Positions 1-12,759 of a stretch of 64,000 bases of DNA are shown in pieces (within the stretch, counting starts at the first letter, position 1; every line of letters begins with the position of its first letter). The position numbers and the translations under genes were made by a program. The stretch lies in NCBI GenBank assembly GCA_026545225.1, contig CM048850.1:23920297-23984296 (forward strand), written 5' to 3'. Below the pieces are notes generated by a model. It worked only from the letters and a program-made list of their open reading frames with translations. It did not search any database and was not told where the DNA came from. The DNA is from Cornus controversa. Its lineage: Eukaryota; Streptophyta; Magnoliopsida; Cornales; Cornaceae.

Positions 1-1089
1 TAACCCTAAAGGCACTATTACATTTGATCTGGATATCTTTAAGGATAAATGCATCAAAACAAAGGACCACTCATTTTTCTTTTTTTTAACAATTGCCATT
101 TCTTTTTAAGGCATCGAGTGTTTCCTATCTAAAGGGTAAAATTCAAACCATGATGCAAATTCGTAACATTTTCAAGGCAATGCTAGCATAATAAAATGGG
201 TTTCACCTAAGAACCAAATCTGATATGTCAACAATTCATTATATAGTGTCTTTCATTCATTATAATTCATTATATAATCTCGTTCATTCATCATATTACT
301 ATCATTTTGTCCAATTTCTCCATTATAACATATTCAAAAGTGAAAACATAATTAATACATATACGAATTAGGTTAAACTCAGTTTGCCAAATTCAAGATC
401 CTTAATCATACCCATCACATCTACCATAAGGTCGCTAGGTTAAAGTAGAATTATCCAATGTTGACCACTTTAGCATATACCTTAACAGAACCCATTTATT
501 ACAAGTAGATTTAGTGAGCGTTGCTGGTAAAACATAAATAGCTAAAGTCTTAAGATTTTATTAGTCATGAAACCACTAACTCATCATGATAGAAGGATAA
601 AATAAACTAAACAACAATAATGACTTGTAACAAATACAATTTATTTTTTAAGACTCGTGTTCTGATTTATTCTTTATACTTTTCTGTCTCTCAAATGAAT
701 ATGTGAAATACATAAGCAATATAGATCTCAGCTTATATGTGACAAAATAACAATTTTATTTGCAAGAGTTCAAGAAAAAATTGAATATAAAAGGACATCC
801 CAACTATGGAATGTTAGTATGATAAATTTACATTTTTAAATATCAGCTCATAGCACCATGATTTGCCATTTTGCTTTGTTCAGTTGAGATTTAATAAATT
901 CGTGTATAATATATGTTCTTTTTAGTGATAATATTGTTAAAATCTATTTCTATTTATGTCCTCTGGACTCGTAAAAATATTATATCGTGCGAGGAATGTC
1001 TAAAAATTATAAAGAAGAACTACAGAAAAAGAATAAGAGAATCCAAAAAAGATGAAGATGATTCAATATTAGCAGAAGTTGAGATACCT
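1..1089. other. AT-rich non-coding stretch
   Basis: I see no gene, RNA or recognisable repeat here. Short open frames such as 913-1095 have no family signature and the composition is strongly AT-rich. It is 3' flank of the MYB3R relic that begins at about 1090 on the minus strand. Confidence 0.6.
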
Positions 1090-3512
1090 CAATAGTTATA
1101 GCTATATCAACTCTTGGGCCTGGCACAAATGAGTTAATAAACCAAGTAGACTTTCAAGCTGAAGGGATTCAATACTTCTTCCGAAAGGAGTTCGCAAAAT
1201 CTAATAACAAAGACCATCAGCATGCAAAACATAAGAAATAACCATAGGAGGCTACTGACATTAATGCGGTAGTTTTCTTTTTTCTTTTTTAAAAGATGAA
1301 CAAAAAAAAAACATATAATTTATGAGAAATCAAAATGAGTTGTATCTTTAATCACATGAAAAAAAGAAAAAGAGAAATTGATCACAAGGCACACCACCAG
1401 TAGTGATCACACAAACACAAAATAAAAAAGATAAAAAAAAAATTAAAAAGAACTCAAAAATAGTAGCATAGAATGTACAAAATAATATTGTAATGAAAAT
1501 ATATTATGCGATATCTTACATGCTAAAATTTTCAACACTAGCATCTTTTCCAGAATTTCCAACCTCCAATGGAGATGATGAAGGAGCAAACTGTATAGAT
1601 GTAACTGCAACTAAATAATTTGAGTCCGTTGTAGAAACAATAGAAGAGATATCAATAGATGAACATGGATTTGTAGTGAAGCTTCCAAACTTCTGGACTG
1701 CCAATTTCCAAGAGTTTTAACTCTTGGACACATGCCCTATCCAGTTTAATTTCAAAACAATCACAAGAAAATAAAAGAAGGTCATTCATGTTATGTTCTG
1801 CAAATACTCCAGAAGGATGTTGCCCCTAAAAATGAGGATTAAGAAAATCTAATTTAGTAAGTTCCAACTTCCATGTAAAGGTAAAAGGTTGAACCATAAT
1901 ATCAGAAGTTGCTCTAAAAATTCAAGAAAATGAATCAATTGTCGAAGGGACCATTATTTGGCTCACTCATAAGTAGATTGGTTCAGAAGGGTGAAGATAA
2001 GGGTTCAAGTCCTTACCTAGTTGGCCAATTCACCCCTCCTCCTAGCACTAATTCAGAGGACAATTGGAAATTACATTTTTAATTATCATGGATGTAGAAG
2101 CAAAGTATTAACATCCTTTATATACATTCAGGCAAAATTAAACCTCCCATACCCAACATGCATAGAGATACCAAAAAGAAATACTCACAATTTTGGCTAA
2201 GCATCACCATTAGATTTATCATTAGTACCAGCAGTCTCTTCCTTTGTCTTGTCCTAGGGATGAGTGCTATCAAACTTTTCGTCTGAATTTTTGTTGTTCA
2301 AAAGTGCAATGTCATCATCATGGCCCCCTTCAAAAGGGTGACCCATGTGTTCTTTGTTTTTTGTCAATACTCCAGAATTTCTTTTTTGGTTTGATAATGG
2401 AAACAACAGAGGAGCTCTGTTCCCATTCTCATCAAACATAACATCTAACTGAGACTATTCTCTACTTAAGCTGCAAAATGACTCCTAATTCATGTCACTC
2501 TCAAGCTTCTTTCCACTCTTTTCGAAAAGGTGACAACAGGTAACGATGTCATTTTTTTAATATGGATGGGGTGCATATGAAAGTCCTCCCATAATCTAAA
2601 TGGAGTGAAACAGTTCATTGAAGACATCGTTAGTTGACGGATACCGAGAAGACTATACTGTTGTTGTATATCATTACCAGACTGAACTATATCACAGCTA
2701 AAAAGAGTAATATCCAGGCTAAGGAAACGAAGCTCATAAAATAGAGGTCCTGCATCCTGCTGTTCAGTTAGCACAACTAAACTATTTGACGGGAAAGTTT
2801 GCATATGATTACCACCAAAAGCATATACAGGAACTAGTTTTGTAGAATCTTTTGTTAGATCTGGTTGCTCTTGTTGGAACATGTTATCTATGCAATCATG
2901 AGAATGAGAATTAGCGGAGTCGTTGGTATAGATAAGCCTATCATTTGAACTTGCAGCAAGCTGCTGGTTTCTAGGTGAGAGATCACTAAATTGATTAGGT
3001 TCACCAAAAAGGATAAAAGCACCATCATCAGGAGGTAGTAGTGAAGGAACAAAAGGCTGACAATTGCCTGAAGATTCTAAGACGTTAGACCGTAGAGGAT
3101 AGTACAATTCTGAAGCTAAACTACCTGAAGTTTCAGGGATCTAGTAGTTTGATGATTCGTAAGGTAACAAATTAGTGTATTCATCCATGTCAATAACATT
3201 TGAGCATTTCACAGGATTCCCAAATAGAAAAATCCATCAGTCTCTTCCTCTGCCATCTTCAGATGCCAATATCTTTTTTAGTTTATCTGAACCTGATATC
3301 ATATTTTCCATGGAGGTAGAATTACTTAAACATACAGTAGTTTGTAATGGAAAATATACCACTTCATTGTTTGAATTGCCACCCTCAAGATGTATCAATA
3401 ATCCTAATGATTCATGCCCCAAATCCAGAAAAGATATATCTAGTAACTCATTCGAGTTATGGTGCCAGTCTTTGATGAACCTAGAGAGGGAGGGGGTGAA
3501 TAAGTTCTTCAA
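1090..3512 (-). pseudogene. MYB3R (R1R2R3-MYB) C-terminal half, relic without DNA-binding domain
   Basis: MYB3R proteins are plant three-repeat MYB factors that bind MSA elements and control G2/M genes. Read on the minus strand, about 3512-2190 encodes the long region after the MYB repeats: a segment with HHNSNEL and SMENMISGSD, then YYPLRS, EPNQFSDLS, EQPDLTKDSTKLVPV, and the signature run SLDITLFSCDIVQSGND, QQQYSLLGIRQLTMSSMN, TPFRLW, followed by PSILKK. At 2439-2254 MFDEN and GHPFEG fit the same family. A second exon at about 1829-1516 has EHNMNDLLLFS and VAVTSIQFAPSSSPLE. A last piece at about 1205-1090 reads GTPFRK, WFINSFVPGPRVD. The match to family order is from memory, but collinear over many motifs. 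Frame breaks and in-frame stops occur, including near 3237, near 3150 and after PSILKK. No MYB repeats are found upstream; at about 3512 the homology meets LTR-like sequence. Introns are kept, so this is a DNA-level relic and not a retrocopy. Confidence 0.85.
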
Positions 3513-4300
3513 TTTTTCTTCCTAATATTCCAAATTTGGCTGGCACATGCAATCACACAATTGATGGACACACAGATTTATAGACGAAAACCCAGGGTGG
3601 GGAAAAAACCTTTGAACTGAGTTCCACTATGTCTGAAAAGGTAGTACAGTAATTCTCTCAATCACTCTCTCGATCACCCAACTCACAACATAATCGCTCC
3701 AGCACTCAACCCAGTTCACAGCCTCCCTAGGCCTGAACCACTCTCACCAAATCTCACAACAGCTTTTTCGCTCTCAACCCAGCTCAGGCTTCTCGAAGCA
3801 CAAGTTATCCCACCACAATCACTCACACTCCTCCTATGCAAAGTATCACAATACTTGGACTATACATAGTGATAGTGGAGTCAGGTTGATGTAATGAGCA
3901 GCGGCAGAGTCTTTAAGCTTTGTATGTTGGTCTTCAAAGGTTGATCTTGATAATGAATAAGGCAGTAAATCTTCTTTGATAAATAATGGCACTTCAATTT
4001 CTTCAAAGATAGCTCTTCAATATGAATTGCATAACGACGCTTGAACTTCTTTAAAGATAGGCTTCATATTATACACCCTTGAGTGTGTAATAGAATTGAA
4101 GTAGAAGCACTCTTTCAATTAATCTCGTTCTCATCTTCTTCAATAACCATTCAGTTTGGAATTTCCTTCTGATAATCATCCTGGAATTTCTTTGTCTTTG
4201 TACTTGTTCTTAAAATAGACACAATTGCAACTAGAGTAGAAATTAGTAGCTCAAGCAGTTTAAAACATAAAGAGCGTGAACACAATTAAGCAAAGTGTAA
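3478..4300 (-). mobile_element. Possible LTR fossil abutting the MYB3R relic
   Basis: At about 3486 the + strand has a G-rich run followed by gtgaataagttc, and about 100 bases on a block with aaaacccagggtggggaaaa. The same pair of landmarks occurs in the opposite orientation near 14270 and 14130, where it precedes a copia-like primer-binding site. The likeliest reading is an old, heavily decayed LTR piece that cut the MYB3R gene. No second LTR, target-site duplication or coding domain was seen; the outer end is a guess. Confidence 0.3.
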
Positions 4301-6240
4301 TTCAGCACGTTAAGAGTTCACAAAACAGTTTACTAAAACAGTATGTTTGAATCCCCAAATCAGTAATATATAAGCACCAAGACATCATTAATTGATCATC
4401 AAAAACAACATCTATGTGCAGTATAAATCAGCATTTTAACTACTTTACGATATCAAATTTAGCAATATTTGGAAAGCAAATTCCAGCATTAATTGAATAA
4501 CAAATTCAACACTAATAAGATATCAAGTTCAGCAATAATGATTAGTAAATACAACACATTAATTCAGCACAATACAGCTTAAAATTGAGCATAAACCAAC
4601 ATAGTTGCATTTTGAATGCCATATATTTGAGAAAATGCATCTAAGGAAGTGATTTTCCATGTTAATGTATTTGATGATAACTGTGGGTGAAATTGTATAT
4701 AATGCAATATGTATATTGTGCTTATCTAGCATAAGTTACTATTGGTAGGAAGTGGAATGAGTGTTGAGGAAGTTGAACTATGGGAATGAATACACATAGA
4801 TGGTGTGATGAGCTTATGTCCCCCATTGGCAAATTTCAATTGACAATTTTTAATTAATGAGGAACCATACTGACAATCTTGAGACTGACAGGCGTCAACA
4901 TGTGATGATCTTGGTGGTTGTGAGGTTAACGGGTGTCAAAATGTGATAATCTTGGTCTATGAGGTTAAAAGGTTCCGTTAGTAACATTTTTGAGATTTGT
5001 AAAGTTTAAGTAGTTGAGTTAGTGGATAAGTTTGATTCTTGAACGATGGATTCATGTTGAGAATTTTGGTGGTGAATTCAAGGCGTATGTTGATAAGTGT
5101 ACAAAACTTGCTATTTTATATCCTAAAATAAGTTTTTAATTCATCTTTTACTTTATTTAAATGTTTTTATCTTTGCATTTTATGTTTTATAAGGGTTGAT
5201 TTCCAAATAAGAAAAAAAGTAGCAAAAGAGGGCTAAAAAGGATATATATAACCAAAGATGAACATAAGAAGAATTGTAGGAGAGATGATATTATGTGCAA
5301 TCTACTTCACAAGAGGTCTCAAGTTCAAAACTTTACCAAATATTTTTTTGCACGGCCACATCTACAGTCCAGAATTCAAATTAAAGATATGGAGATCAAA
5401 TATTAGATATTTAAATTCAAAATTTTGTATTTTGAATTTTTGATTTTGAATTTTGTATTTTGAATTTTATATTTCAAATTTTGTATTTTGAATTTTGTAT
5501 TTTAAATTTTTCCCACCTAAACCATTCCCCTTTAACTCTATAAATAAGGAGTCTTAGGGAATGATGAAGAGAGTTAGAAAATTGTAAAGAAATTATAGAA
5601 AAAAATAGTGTAATTGTTTTATTGATTCAATGATGAGTAGTAGTTTCATTTCTATTTGTTTGTTTTCTATTAATATACAAGCATAAACATCCTTCTCAAG
5701 GGAGTGATGAAGCCACCATGGCTGAAGTATAAGTAAATTATTTTATTTTCTTGTCTACTTTTTTCTCCCAAGAGCATTCTTCTACTCTTCTATTCTGGAT
5801 TTTATTTTCTAAAATTAGAGGGAGGATTCTTCGTGTTTGCCAAATAATGGAAATTCGAAGAATGCCTACCTCTATTTACCTAACCAATGTGCATCAAATT
5901 AAATAAAGAAATGTCTCTCTCATATATAATCAAGTCATTCTTTTTTATTCCATATTTTCCTTTATCTTTCCAAATTCTAATTGAATTGGTGAAGTGTATT
6001 GATTATTAGAGGAAAAACTAGATAAGAATATAAAAAAAAACTTTATTTATATGAATCCATGGTGGTGAATTCTCTTTTCTTGAGATTTGTCCCATCATTT
6101 GATCTAAGACATTTAATATTAGTTTTTATTATTAAATAAACAATCAAAATTTTATTTTTTAAATATTCATTTTTTATCTCAAGAGATTTAGGTACCTATC
6201 TAAATCAACATATATTACTAGAACTCCTCTTTCTCTTTTG
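4301..6240. other. Non-coding, low-complexity stretch
   Basis: No gene is recognised. About 4860-4980 holds a degenerate direct repeat (a unit with gtgtcaaaatgtgataatcttgg). About 5400-5515 is a short-period AT-rich tandem built from attttgaattttgt-like units. A TATA-like motif tataaata lies at 5539-5546 in a context resembling a plant promoter or LTR U3, but no gene follows it. Confidence 0.5.
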
Positions 6241-6264
6241 ATTTTTCAGTAGCATTTGACTCAG

Positions 6265-6410
6265 GAAATTGGACAGGACGCATACATACATTGCACAATA
6301 TAACAATCACAAAGATCTCCAATTTGATGACACGGCGCATTAATTGAAATCCTAACATTAGAAAACATAAATTTCATAAAAAATAGATTAAACGTCTTCT
6401 AGTGAAGTAT
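6265..6410 (+). repeat. 146-bp direct repeat, copy 1
   Basis: This block (start gaaattggacagga, end gtcttctagtgaag) recurs at 7532-7677 with roughly nine tenths identity by eye. Both copies lie in the intron or 3' region of the PHD-finger relic and bracket a LINE fragment. It is too long for a LINE target-site duplication, so a local segmental duplication is more likely. Confidence 0.8.
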
Positions 6411-7124
6411 TATACGAACCAAAACCAAGAAATCAATCAACCTAATTTTGCAAAGCACTACCACACGTTTTTTAAATGACGTAATCATCACAAGAAAATA
6501 AAATGATTTTACACAATATCAAAAAGGATTTAAAGATACTACTGATAATCCCCCGTAACCTTACCTTCGAAGAGAATTATCCGATCATAAATCAAGTGAC
6601 TAAGCTTATATTAGTTGTGATGCGAGATGCATACCCTCTTTCGTGTTATTGCAATTGCCTAGGCTTCTCACTCCTATTCTCCATTCTCTCTCTTAGAACT
6701 TTCAATCTCATTTCTCTTAGCTGTTTCTTCCTCTCTAGTATTAAGCTAATAGTTTTGAGAATAGATATCTTACATCACTTACACTTAGCCCTGTAAACGG
6801 GTCGGATTCGAACTAGATCATGGTCAATCCGATCCAAATCCGATAAGCATATTATGCAATCCGATCCGATAATCCAACGGATTCTATTATGATGAATCCA
6901 TATCCAATATTTAAATTATTGGATATCCGATCCGATAATTCAATCCTAAAATTAAGTTCGCATTTCTTTCAAATCAACAAACAACTCTCATTCTCAACAC
7001 TCAGAGAAATTAACCTTTGAACTTCATTAATAAAATCATACGAACAAATTAACATTTGAACTTCATTCATATAATCATACGAAGTTAAATCTGATCTCAA
7101 AGGGGAAAAAAACTAACACCACGC

Positions 7125-7550
7125 ATTAGGGCTTCTGGCCTGATGTTGTTTGGTTTAAAAGAAATGTGGCTAAACATTCTTGTATTGTGTGGCTTACAAT
7201 GCTGGATAGGTTGTGGACTAAAGATCGAATGAGGAAAGTGGGGATGACAGTGGATAGTAATTGTGTTTTTTTGTAGAAATAACATTAAAACTAGAGACCA
7301 TTTATTTTACATATAGAGTATGGTCCTATGTATCTGTAAAGGGAGTTTACAGTGGCCAAGTAATCAATGGCAGTCTATGACTAATTGGGCTTGCTTGGTT
7401 TTGAAAGGGAAAACTCTAGTATCTTTGTTGAACAAGCTTTGTCTTGCAGCAACTGTCTACTTTGTTTGGAAAGAAAGAAATCAAAGGAATGTGTCAAATG
7501 AGTTTGCTGATGGTATTACCATTCAGAAGCAGAAATTGGACAGGATGTAA
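7125..7550 (+). mobile_element. L1-type LINE 3' fragment (zf-RVT region)
   Basis: Frames on the + strand give the zinc-binding RT-tail pattern typical of plant L1 ORF2: a VVWFKRNVAKHSCIVWL stretch, LDRLWTKDRM, CVFC and DHLFY, then after a stop NWACLVLK and KLCLAATVYFVWKERN. The second part matches the C-terminal region of the other L1 copies here (compare LSLAASVYFIWKERN near 36900). There is no RT domain, so it is a heavily truncated, decayed copy. It ends directly at the second copy of the 146-bp repeat. Confidence 0.7.
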
Positions 7551-7677
7551 ACATACATTGCAAAATGTAGCAATCACAAAGATCTCCTAATTAATGACAC
7601 GGCGTATTAATTGAAATCCTAACATTAGAAAACATAAATTTCATAAAAAATGGATTAAACGTCTTCTAGTGAAGCAT
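7532..7677 (+). repeat. 146-bp direct repeat, copy 2
   Basis: Second copy of the block at 6265-6410; it starts inside the tail of the LINE fragment, so LINE-derived and unique sequence are fused across the repeat start. Confidence 0.8.
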
Positions 7678-9008
7678 TTTAACTGTGATGCAATGTATAA
7701 ATTATAGAAATCCTCAATTGATAAAATAATGGAAGCTAGAGAATCAAGATCATCAAAACAAGAAATTATACCTTCAAACAAACAGGGCAGTAGTTTCCTT
7801 TTACAAACAATCTTCCACAAGCATCACAGCAAGTATACCCGAGAAACCACCTACAAATTTAACAAGAATTGTTAATCAATTCCCTACTGCTGAAAGAAAT
7901 CTATCCTTTCTAGTAAAAACAAATGCCAAAAGAAGTTTATCTCCCATCTTGCACATTAATCACATCTACTGTAATTTTTTATTTTTTAAAGATTGATTTC
8001 AATATATAACCAAAGATTTTCACTACCTTAATTAAAATTAAAAGCCTCAACAACAATAACTTCAGAAGTATTTTAGAAAAAATAAATGAAAACCATGGAA
8101 GTAACACAAAAATGAACTACAAAATTTAATTCTCAATGTCAATTCACACCCCATTTAATTTAGCCACCAAAGGAGAAACAAATATACACTAGAAGTTTCA
8201 AAAGTCAGATGATTTCTCCAAATGGATTAAATACTACAATCCATTGTTACATCAAGATAATTAACAAAACCTCATTTATGAATTCAGAAGTGTTAGTTAA
8301 GAAAAAGAGAAGGAACATGTAAACACTATCCTTTCCTTTCTCTCATCACTAACGTTATCATCTACTTCTTTTCCTTCCTAGTTATCCAAATGAAGCCTTA
8401 TTTTCTCAAAAACATTTTTGAGTCCTCAAATACACACACACCATTTCCGAAGTGTGTGACTTTGTCTCCCGTGCTTGAGTCAACCCCATATAGCTTCAAT
8501 TTGACTTTAAAGTTTAAACTCTCATTAAAGACTCATAAACAAGAATTACAACTTGAAATTGTTTTGAAACGCAAATTGCTTACATAAAGTACTTGATAGA
8601 ACTATCTAAGGGATATTTCGTGAGGTAAATTAGGCTAGTAGGCAGCCCTTTTACTTCGAGTATGTCGTAATAGTGGTTCCAAAATTGCCATAAAATGTTC
8701 ATAGACAAACAAGTAGTTAGGTATGACTCTGAGAACAAGTATTAGACATGCACGAGTAATAATAATGATATAGAACATATATAAATTCCATAGGTTGATT
8801 TCAAAAGACGCTGAAGTGGATTCTACTATACCATTACCTCAACCAACTATAAGCCGAGGTAATGTAGGTAAGCACAATGCCACATAAGATTTCTATTAGA
8901 TGTATAGATGTGGAGTCCTTTACCTAGGTACCACATGCAGCATGGAGCACAAGCAACAACAAACATAATGTGTCTTCTTTGTGAATAAATAAATAAATAA
9001 ATAACGGA

Positions 9009-9036
9009 AAATATATATATATATATATATATACAT
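9009..9036. repeat. (TA)n microsatellite
   Basis: Pure alternating TA run inside a PHD-relic intron, preceded by a short aaat repeat. Confidence 0.9.
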
Positions 9037-9699
9037 ACATTTGGATAGATGTATGTAAATGTCATTTCACAAAGAAAGCTACACATTTATTACGCGTATT
9101 TACTTAATATAATAGTATGAGCAAATTAAATACTTAATAATTCTATTAATTAATAAAGTTTGCACTTCCTCTATTTTGAATTATTAGAGCCGACCATAAG
9201 TTGTGTTCTTCTAATATGAAAAACTAACACCATCTAAGAGTGATGATGAGAAGCAAAATGTTTAATTTTACAACATCCCACCAACAATATTTCACACTTT
9301 AGGGAGCTTCATCAATCACAAATAGAAAAGCTAATTATCCAAAAAGCAATCCACCATGCAAACATTATATTTCAAATATATAAGCTATAACCAATACCCT
9401 GTGCTTAAACCGTTTCCCGATACAGTAGATCCACAGCTGTGGCACCTCGTATGTTTAGGGCACAAGTAAGGTCCACTGCTAACATTCTGCACCATTCAAT
9501 AATAATATAAGTCAAGCTATCTTAATTTTAATACGAGAACCCAAGAATAGCCAAGTAGATAAGTAAAACCAAACTTGTGTGGAGGCTGCTAGGAGTAACA
9601 ATGGTATGCACCATCACACCTTTTGCAGAACATGAACTTGTTTGGATCTCCGGTTCTTCGGCAGACCTGGAGTAAACAGAAAATAGCATGATATGAGCA

Positions 9700-11932
9700 A
9701 CAGGGCGGGGGGAATGAATTGATGATAGAATGACCAACAGCACAAGCACCAAATAGACAATTATGTTTATCGGTTAATCTTATAACAGAGAAAATAAGCT
9801 AACATCCACAAAAATATATAGTTCAAGGGACCACAGTAATGAAGAAATGCCATAACCTATTCCATCATTAGATTGGTAGCTTGACCACAGGAGAAAGATT
9901 CCTTCAAAAATGGTCAGCTAGATAAAAGGTTTTGCAGGAAATTTCTTGAATTCTTAATGAGAGCAAGTTATATTTACACAATGTTGACCACTCGACCCCG
10001 TGACTCCATTTCATGACCTTTCAGCTCTGTACCTACACTCATAAGAAAAATAAAATAAAATAAATCCATTGAATTCTTCCGCGATCCAATAGGACACCCT
10101 AGACAACATTAACAGAATGGGACATCATTATTAGTATAATTTTGATCCAAGGGAAGAAATTTTGAAGTATAATCAACAAAAAAAAATTCTGAGAGCAGAT
10201 AGTTTGTGCAAACTAATGCCAAACACTAGGTTTGTCTCCTCTCTTCCCTTCCATTATACCATGTAGGTGGGTAATGCCCTTATAGTCAAGAACAACTTGA
10301 TCAAATTCACTTGTTTAGTAAGAACAACTCAATAGCATCTGCAATACATGCACTCAACTTCAGAACCACTTATCTCCTAAAGAGATCCAAAGAGAAAACT
10401 GTTCAGAGAACATATCCATCAGGAAATTGCAAAATAAATTTTGTAATTGCTAGAACGTAATAGCCATTCTGGAACAGATAAATCCAACTTATATGGTGGT
10501 TGAGGGTAAAAAATCAACTCAGCAGCTCATTTCAAACAGTTTTGGGCAAGCTGCCAGCACCCCATTGCCATTGCACTCTGTACGAAGTAATGACTACTGT
10601 TTAATCATATCATTACTTCTCCAATTCCTTGACTAACATTCCCCAAATTTTCATAATATGGAGGAGAATTCCTGATTTCTTGACAAAAAGAATCAAATCT
10701 TTCTGAGAATCTTAAACTAAGTCATTTTATTCCCACCAAACAGCATAACCTCTCCTAAAACTTCCATCTGTAATTCCAATAACTAGTATCAATGTATGCC
10801 ATCCACAAAAGGACCCTCGACCATCGGAAAACCAGATTGAAAGAGTACGGTTCTTTGTGATGAACCAAATATGCAAGGTTAACACAAAATAGATTCAGTA
10901 ATTCCTCTTTCTCCTCGTTATAATGCGAGAGATTTCGTCATATAATTTTTTTATGATTACGCGTAAAATAGGATCATTATCACGAAAACCTGAAGCCAAT
11001 TTGCATTAAAGACAAAAAAATTAAAAACTAAACAAAAGCAAAACCTCCAAACTTATGTGCCTGGTGAACCATTTTGGTTCATGACTTTTCTTGTCATTAA
11101 TGAATTCACTATGCTCTAATGATCCCAATAAGAGCATTTCAGAGAAAGAATCTTTTTCATTTGTTAGCGCGCATAATAGCTATAGAAAAGAGTATTTTTG
11201 TTAAAATGAGGGAAAATAAAGAAAAAGTGAGAGAATCAAAGTGTTCCGTGCATAAACCTGTATAGTTTTTTACATAATCACATTTGAAAGTGTCCATCAT
11301 AAATTGTCAATCTAAAGAAAGTGAAAATATTTTCAAAAAGTTAATCCTCGCAGGACAAATCAAGTACTTCCCTTTCTTATTTGAAATCAGATTTCACACT
11401 GCACTTTATTGGAACAGACCAACTTTCTTCATCTTGTCGCCTATTCTAGGAACCTCTAGAAGTCGTGCTTTGACAAACCATTGATTCTAATTATGTACTC
11501 TGCTACATGTACATCATCCAACTCAAAATAAAAAATGCACTCATCCTATTGAGATGTGACCTCTAAACTTCAAACATTCTACAGCATAAGACATAGCTAG
11601 TTATACAGTTATCTTAAATCTGGTCCTATCATTTTCTATAGATCAAACTAAGGAAACATCTCCGTTTTTGTACATAACACTATTAAGACCTCTTAAAACT
11701 CAAGACAGTAATATTGTATCCCTTGAAATAATATATCCCTTATTTGGAAAAGTTCCCTTAATTTACAATAAAGAAAGAAGAATCAAATCTGTGGAAGCAC
11801 ACTCAAATCTCCGTTATCCAACAAATGTAATGTTTTAGTGCAACACCAGGACATATTAAAACAAGTTAAATGAAAAATTCAAAATCAGTATTTATTAAAT
11901 TGATTTAGTAAGTAAAGGCTGTAAAAGCCTAA
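9700..11932. other. Large intron of the PHD-finger relic, no recognised content
   Basis: This sequence separates exon 1 from the first PHD-like exon found. I searched it by eye for the missing exon with the first PHD finger (a Cys-rich stretch ending in WTCPSC-like residues) and did not find it. No transposon ends were obvious. Confidence 0.5.
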
Positions 11933-12270
11933 AAGATAAGGAACATGCAGTGCATATAAAATATCAATCAATAGTATCTTATCAATACATTTGCTAATAT
12001 TTTAAGAAACGCATAATTTTCCAAGCTCAAAGATTCAAAAAAGTGAAATGCCAAAACTAAAAAAAAAAATCAAATTAATCAAAAACTCACCACCAGATCA
12101 CCCACTCAAAGATAAGGAAAAGGCAGTACATATATAATATCAATCAATATTATCTTATCAATACATTTACTGATAATTTAAGATGCACATAATTTTCCAA
12201 ACTCAAAAGATTCAAAAAAATCAAATGCCAAAACTAAAACAAAATTCAAATTAATCAAAAACTCACCACC
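11933..12270. repeat. Tandem duplication (about 175 bp x 2) covering the exon 1 splice donor
   Basis: The block starting aagataaggaa at 11933 recurs at 12108. Both contain tatcaatcaat, ttatcaatacattt, cataattttccaa and end in aatcaaaaactcaccaccag. The shared end is the complement of the GTGAGT donor of exon 1, so the donor and the first part of the intron are duplicated, with only a few bases of exon carried along. Confidence 0.85.
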
Positions 12271-12759
12271 AGCGACGCGGCAGCCGCCTTCTTCTGCATC
12301 GTAGGGCGCTTCGTCTGCGCGGACAACAACTCCTCTCCATCGCCTCCACCGCTTCCATCTCCCACCGCCGCTACTGCCGTGGCCGGCGGCGGAGTCGGCG
12401 CAACAACCTTAGGAACAGCTACGTGAACGGTGTCCCTCTCTCTGGCTCTAAGCAGCCACGGGTCCTCCAAAAACTCCTCAACCCTAGCCACCTCCTCCAG
12501 GAACCCATTCCTGGCCTTCTTGCTCTGCAGCTTCCGAGGAAACCCTAGCACGCAGTAGCAGATTCGCCGGATGCAAGAGAGAGAAAACACACAAGTTTTA
12601 GAGAGAGAAAGAGAGCGCGAAATTTCAAGGAATCGTATGGAGAGATAGAGGGGTTTGGGATTAATTTTGGGGTGTAATTGGGCAAGCGACGTGAAAGGCC
12701 ATACATACGAGATTTGGATTTTGAATTGAGTGAGCGGGAGTGAAAATAACAATCAGTCA

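Larger units (their letters stand above)
7772..12700 (-). pseudogene. PHD-finger family protein, decayed multi-exon gene
   Basis: Resembles a plant PHD-finger family (Arabidopsis At3g08020-like as I recall) of probable chromatin readers. Four minus-strand exons can be placed. Exon 1 (about 12700-12267) has RRICYCVLGFPRKLQS, EEVARVEEFLEDPW, a Pro/Ala/Gly-rich linker and KRPTMQKKAAAAS, then a GTGAGT donor. The next recognised exon, 9666 to about 9575, reads VCRRTGDPNKFMFCKRCDGAYHCY, half of a PHD finger. Exon 9486-9398 reads GPYLCPKHTRCHSCGS. Exon 7850-7772 reads WFLGYTCCDACGRLFVKGNYCPVC, with AG and GT borders. Signs of decay: no in-frame ATG precedes the conserved N-terminus (the open frame upstream starts only with TTG); a stop replaces the Cys/Gln after YHCY; the donor after the PPHK codons no longer gives the right frame; and the first PHD exon (between about 9700 and 12240) and the exons after 7772 were not found. 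A LINE piece lies downstream of the last exon. Family call strong; pseudogene status likely. Confidence 0.8.

Noticed and set aside
1-10. taaccctaaa at the window start as telomere repeat
   Set aside because: Only about one unit; no array follows.
12255-12752. Open frame of 165 codons taken as a complete small protein
   Set aside because: It starts with TTG, and its last codons run past the GTGAGT donor; it is exon 1 of the PHD-finger relic with upstream non-coding DNA.
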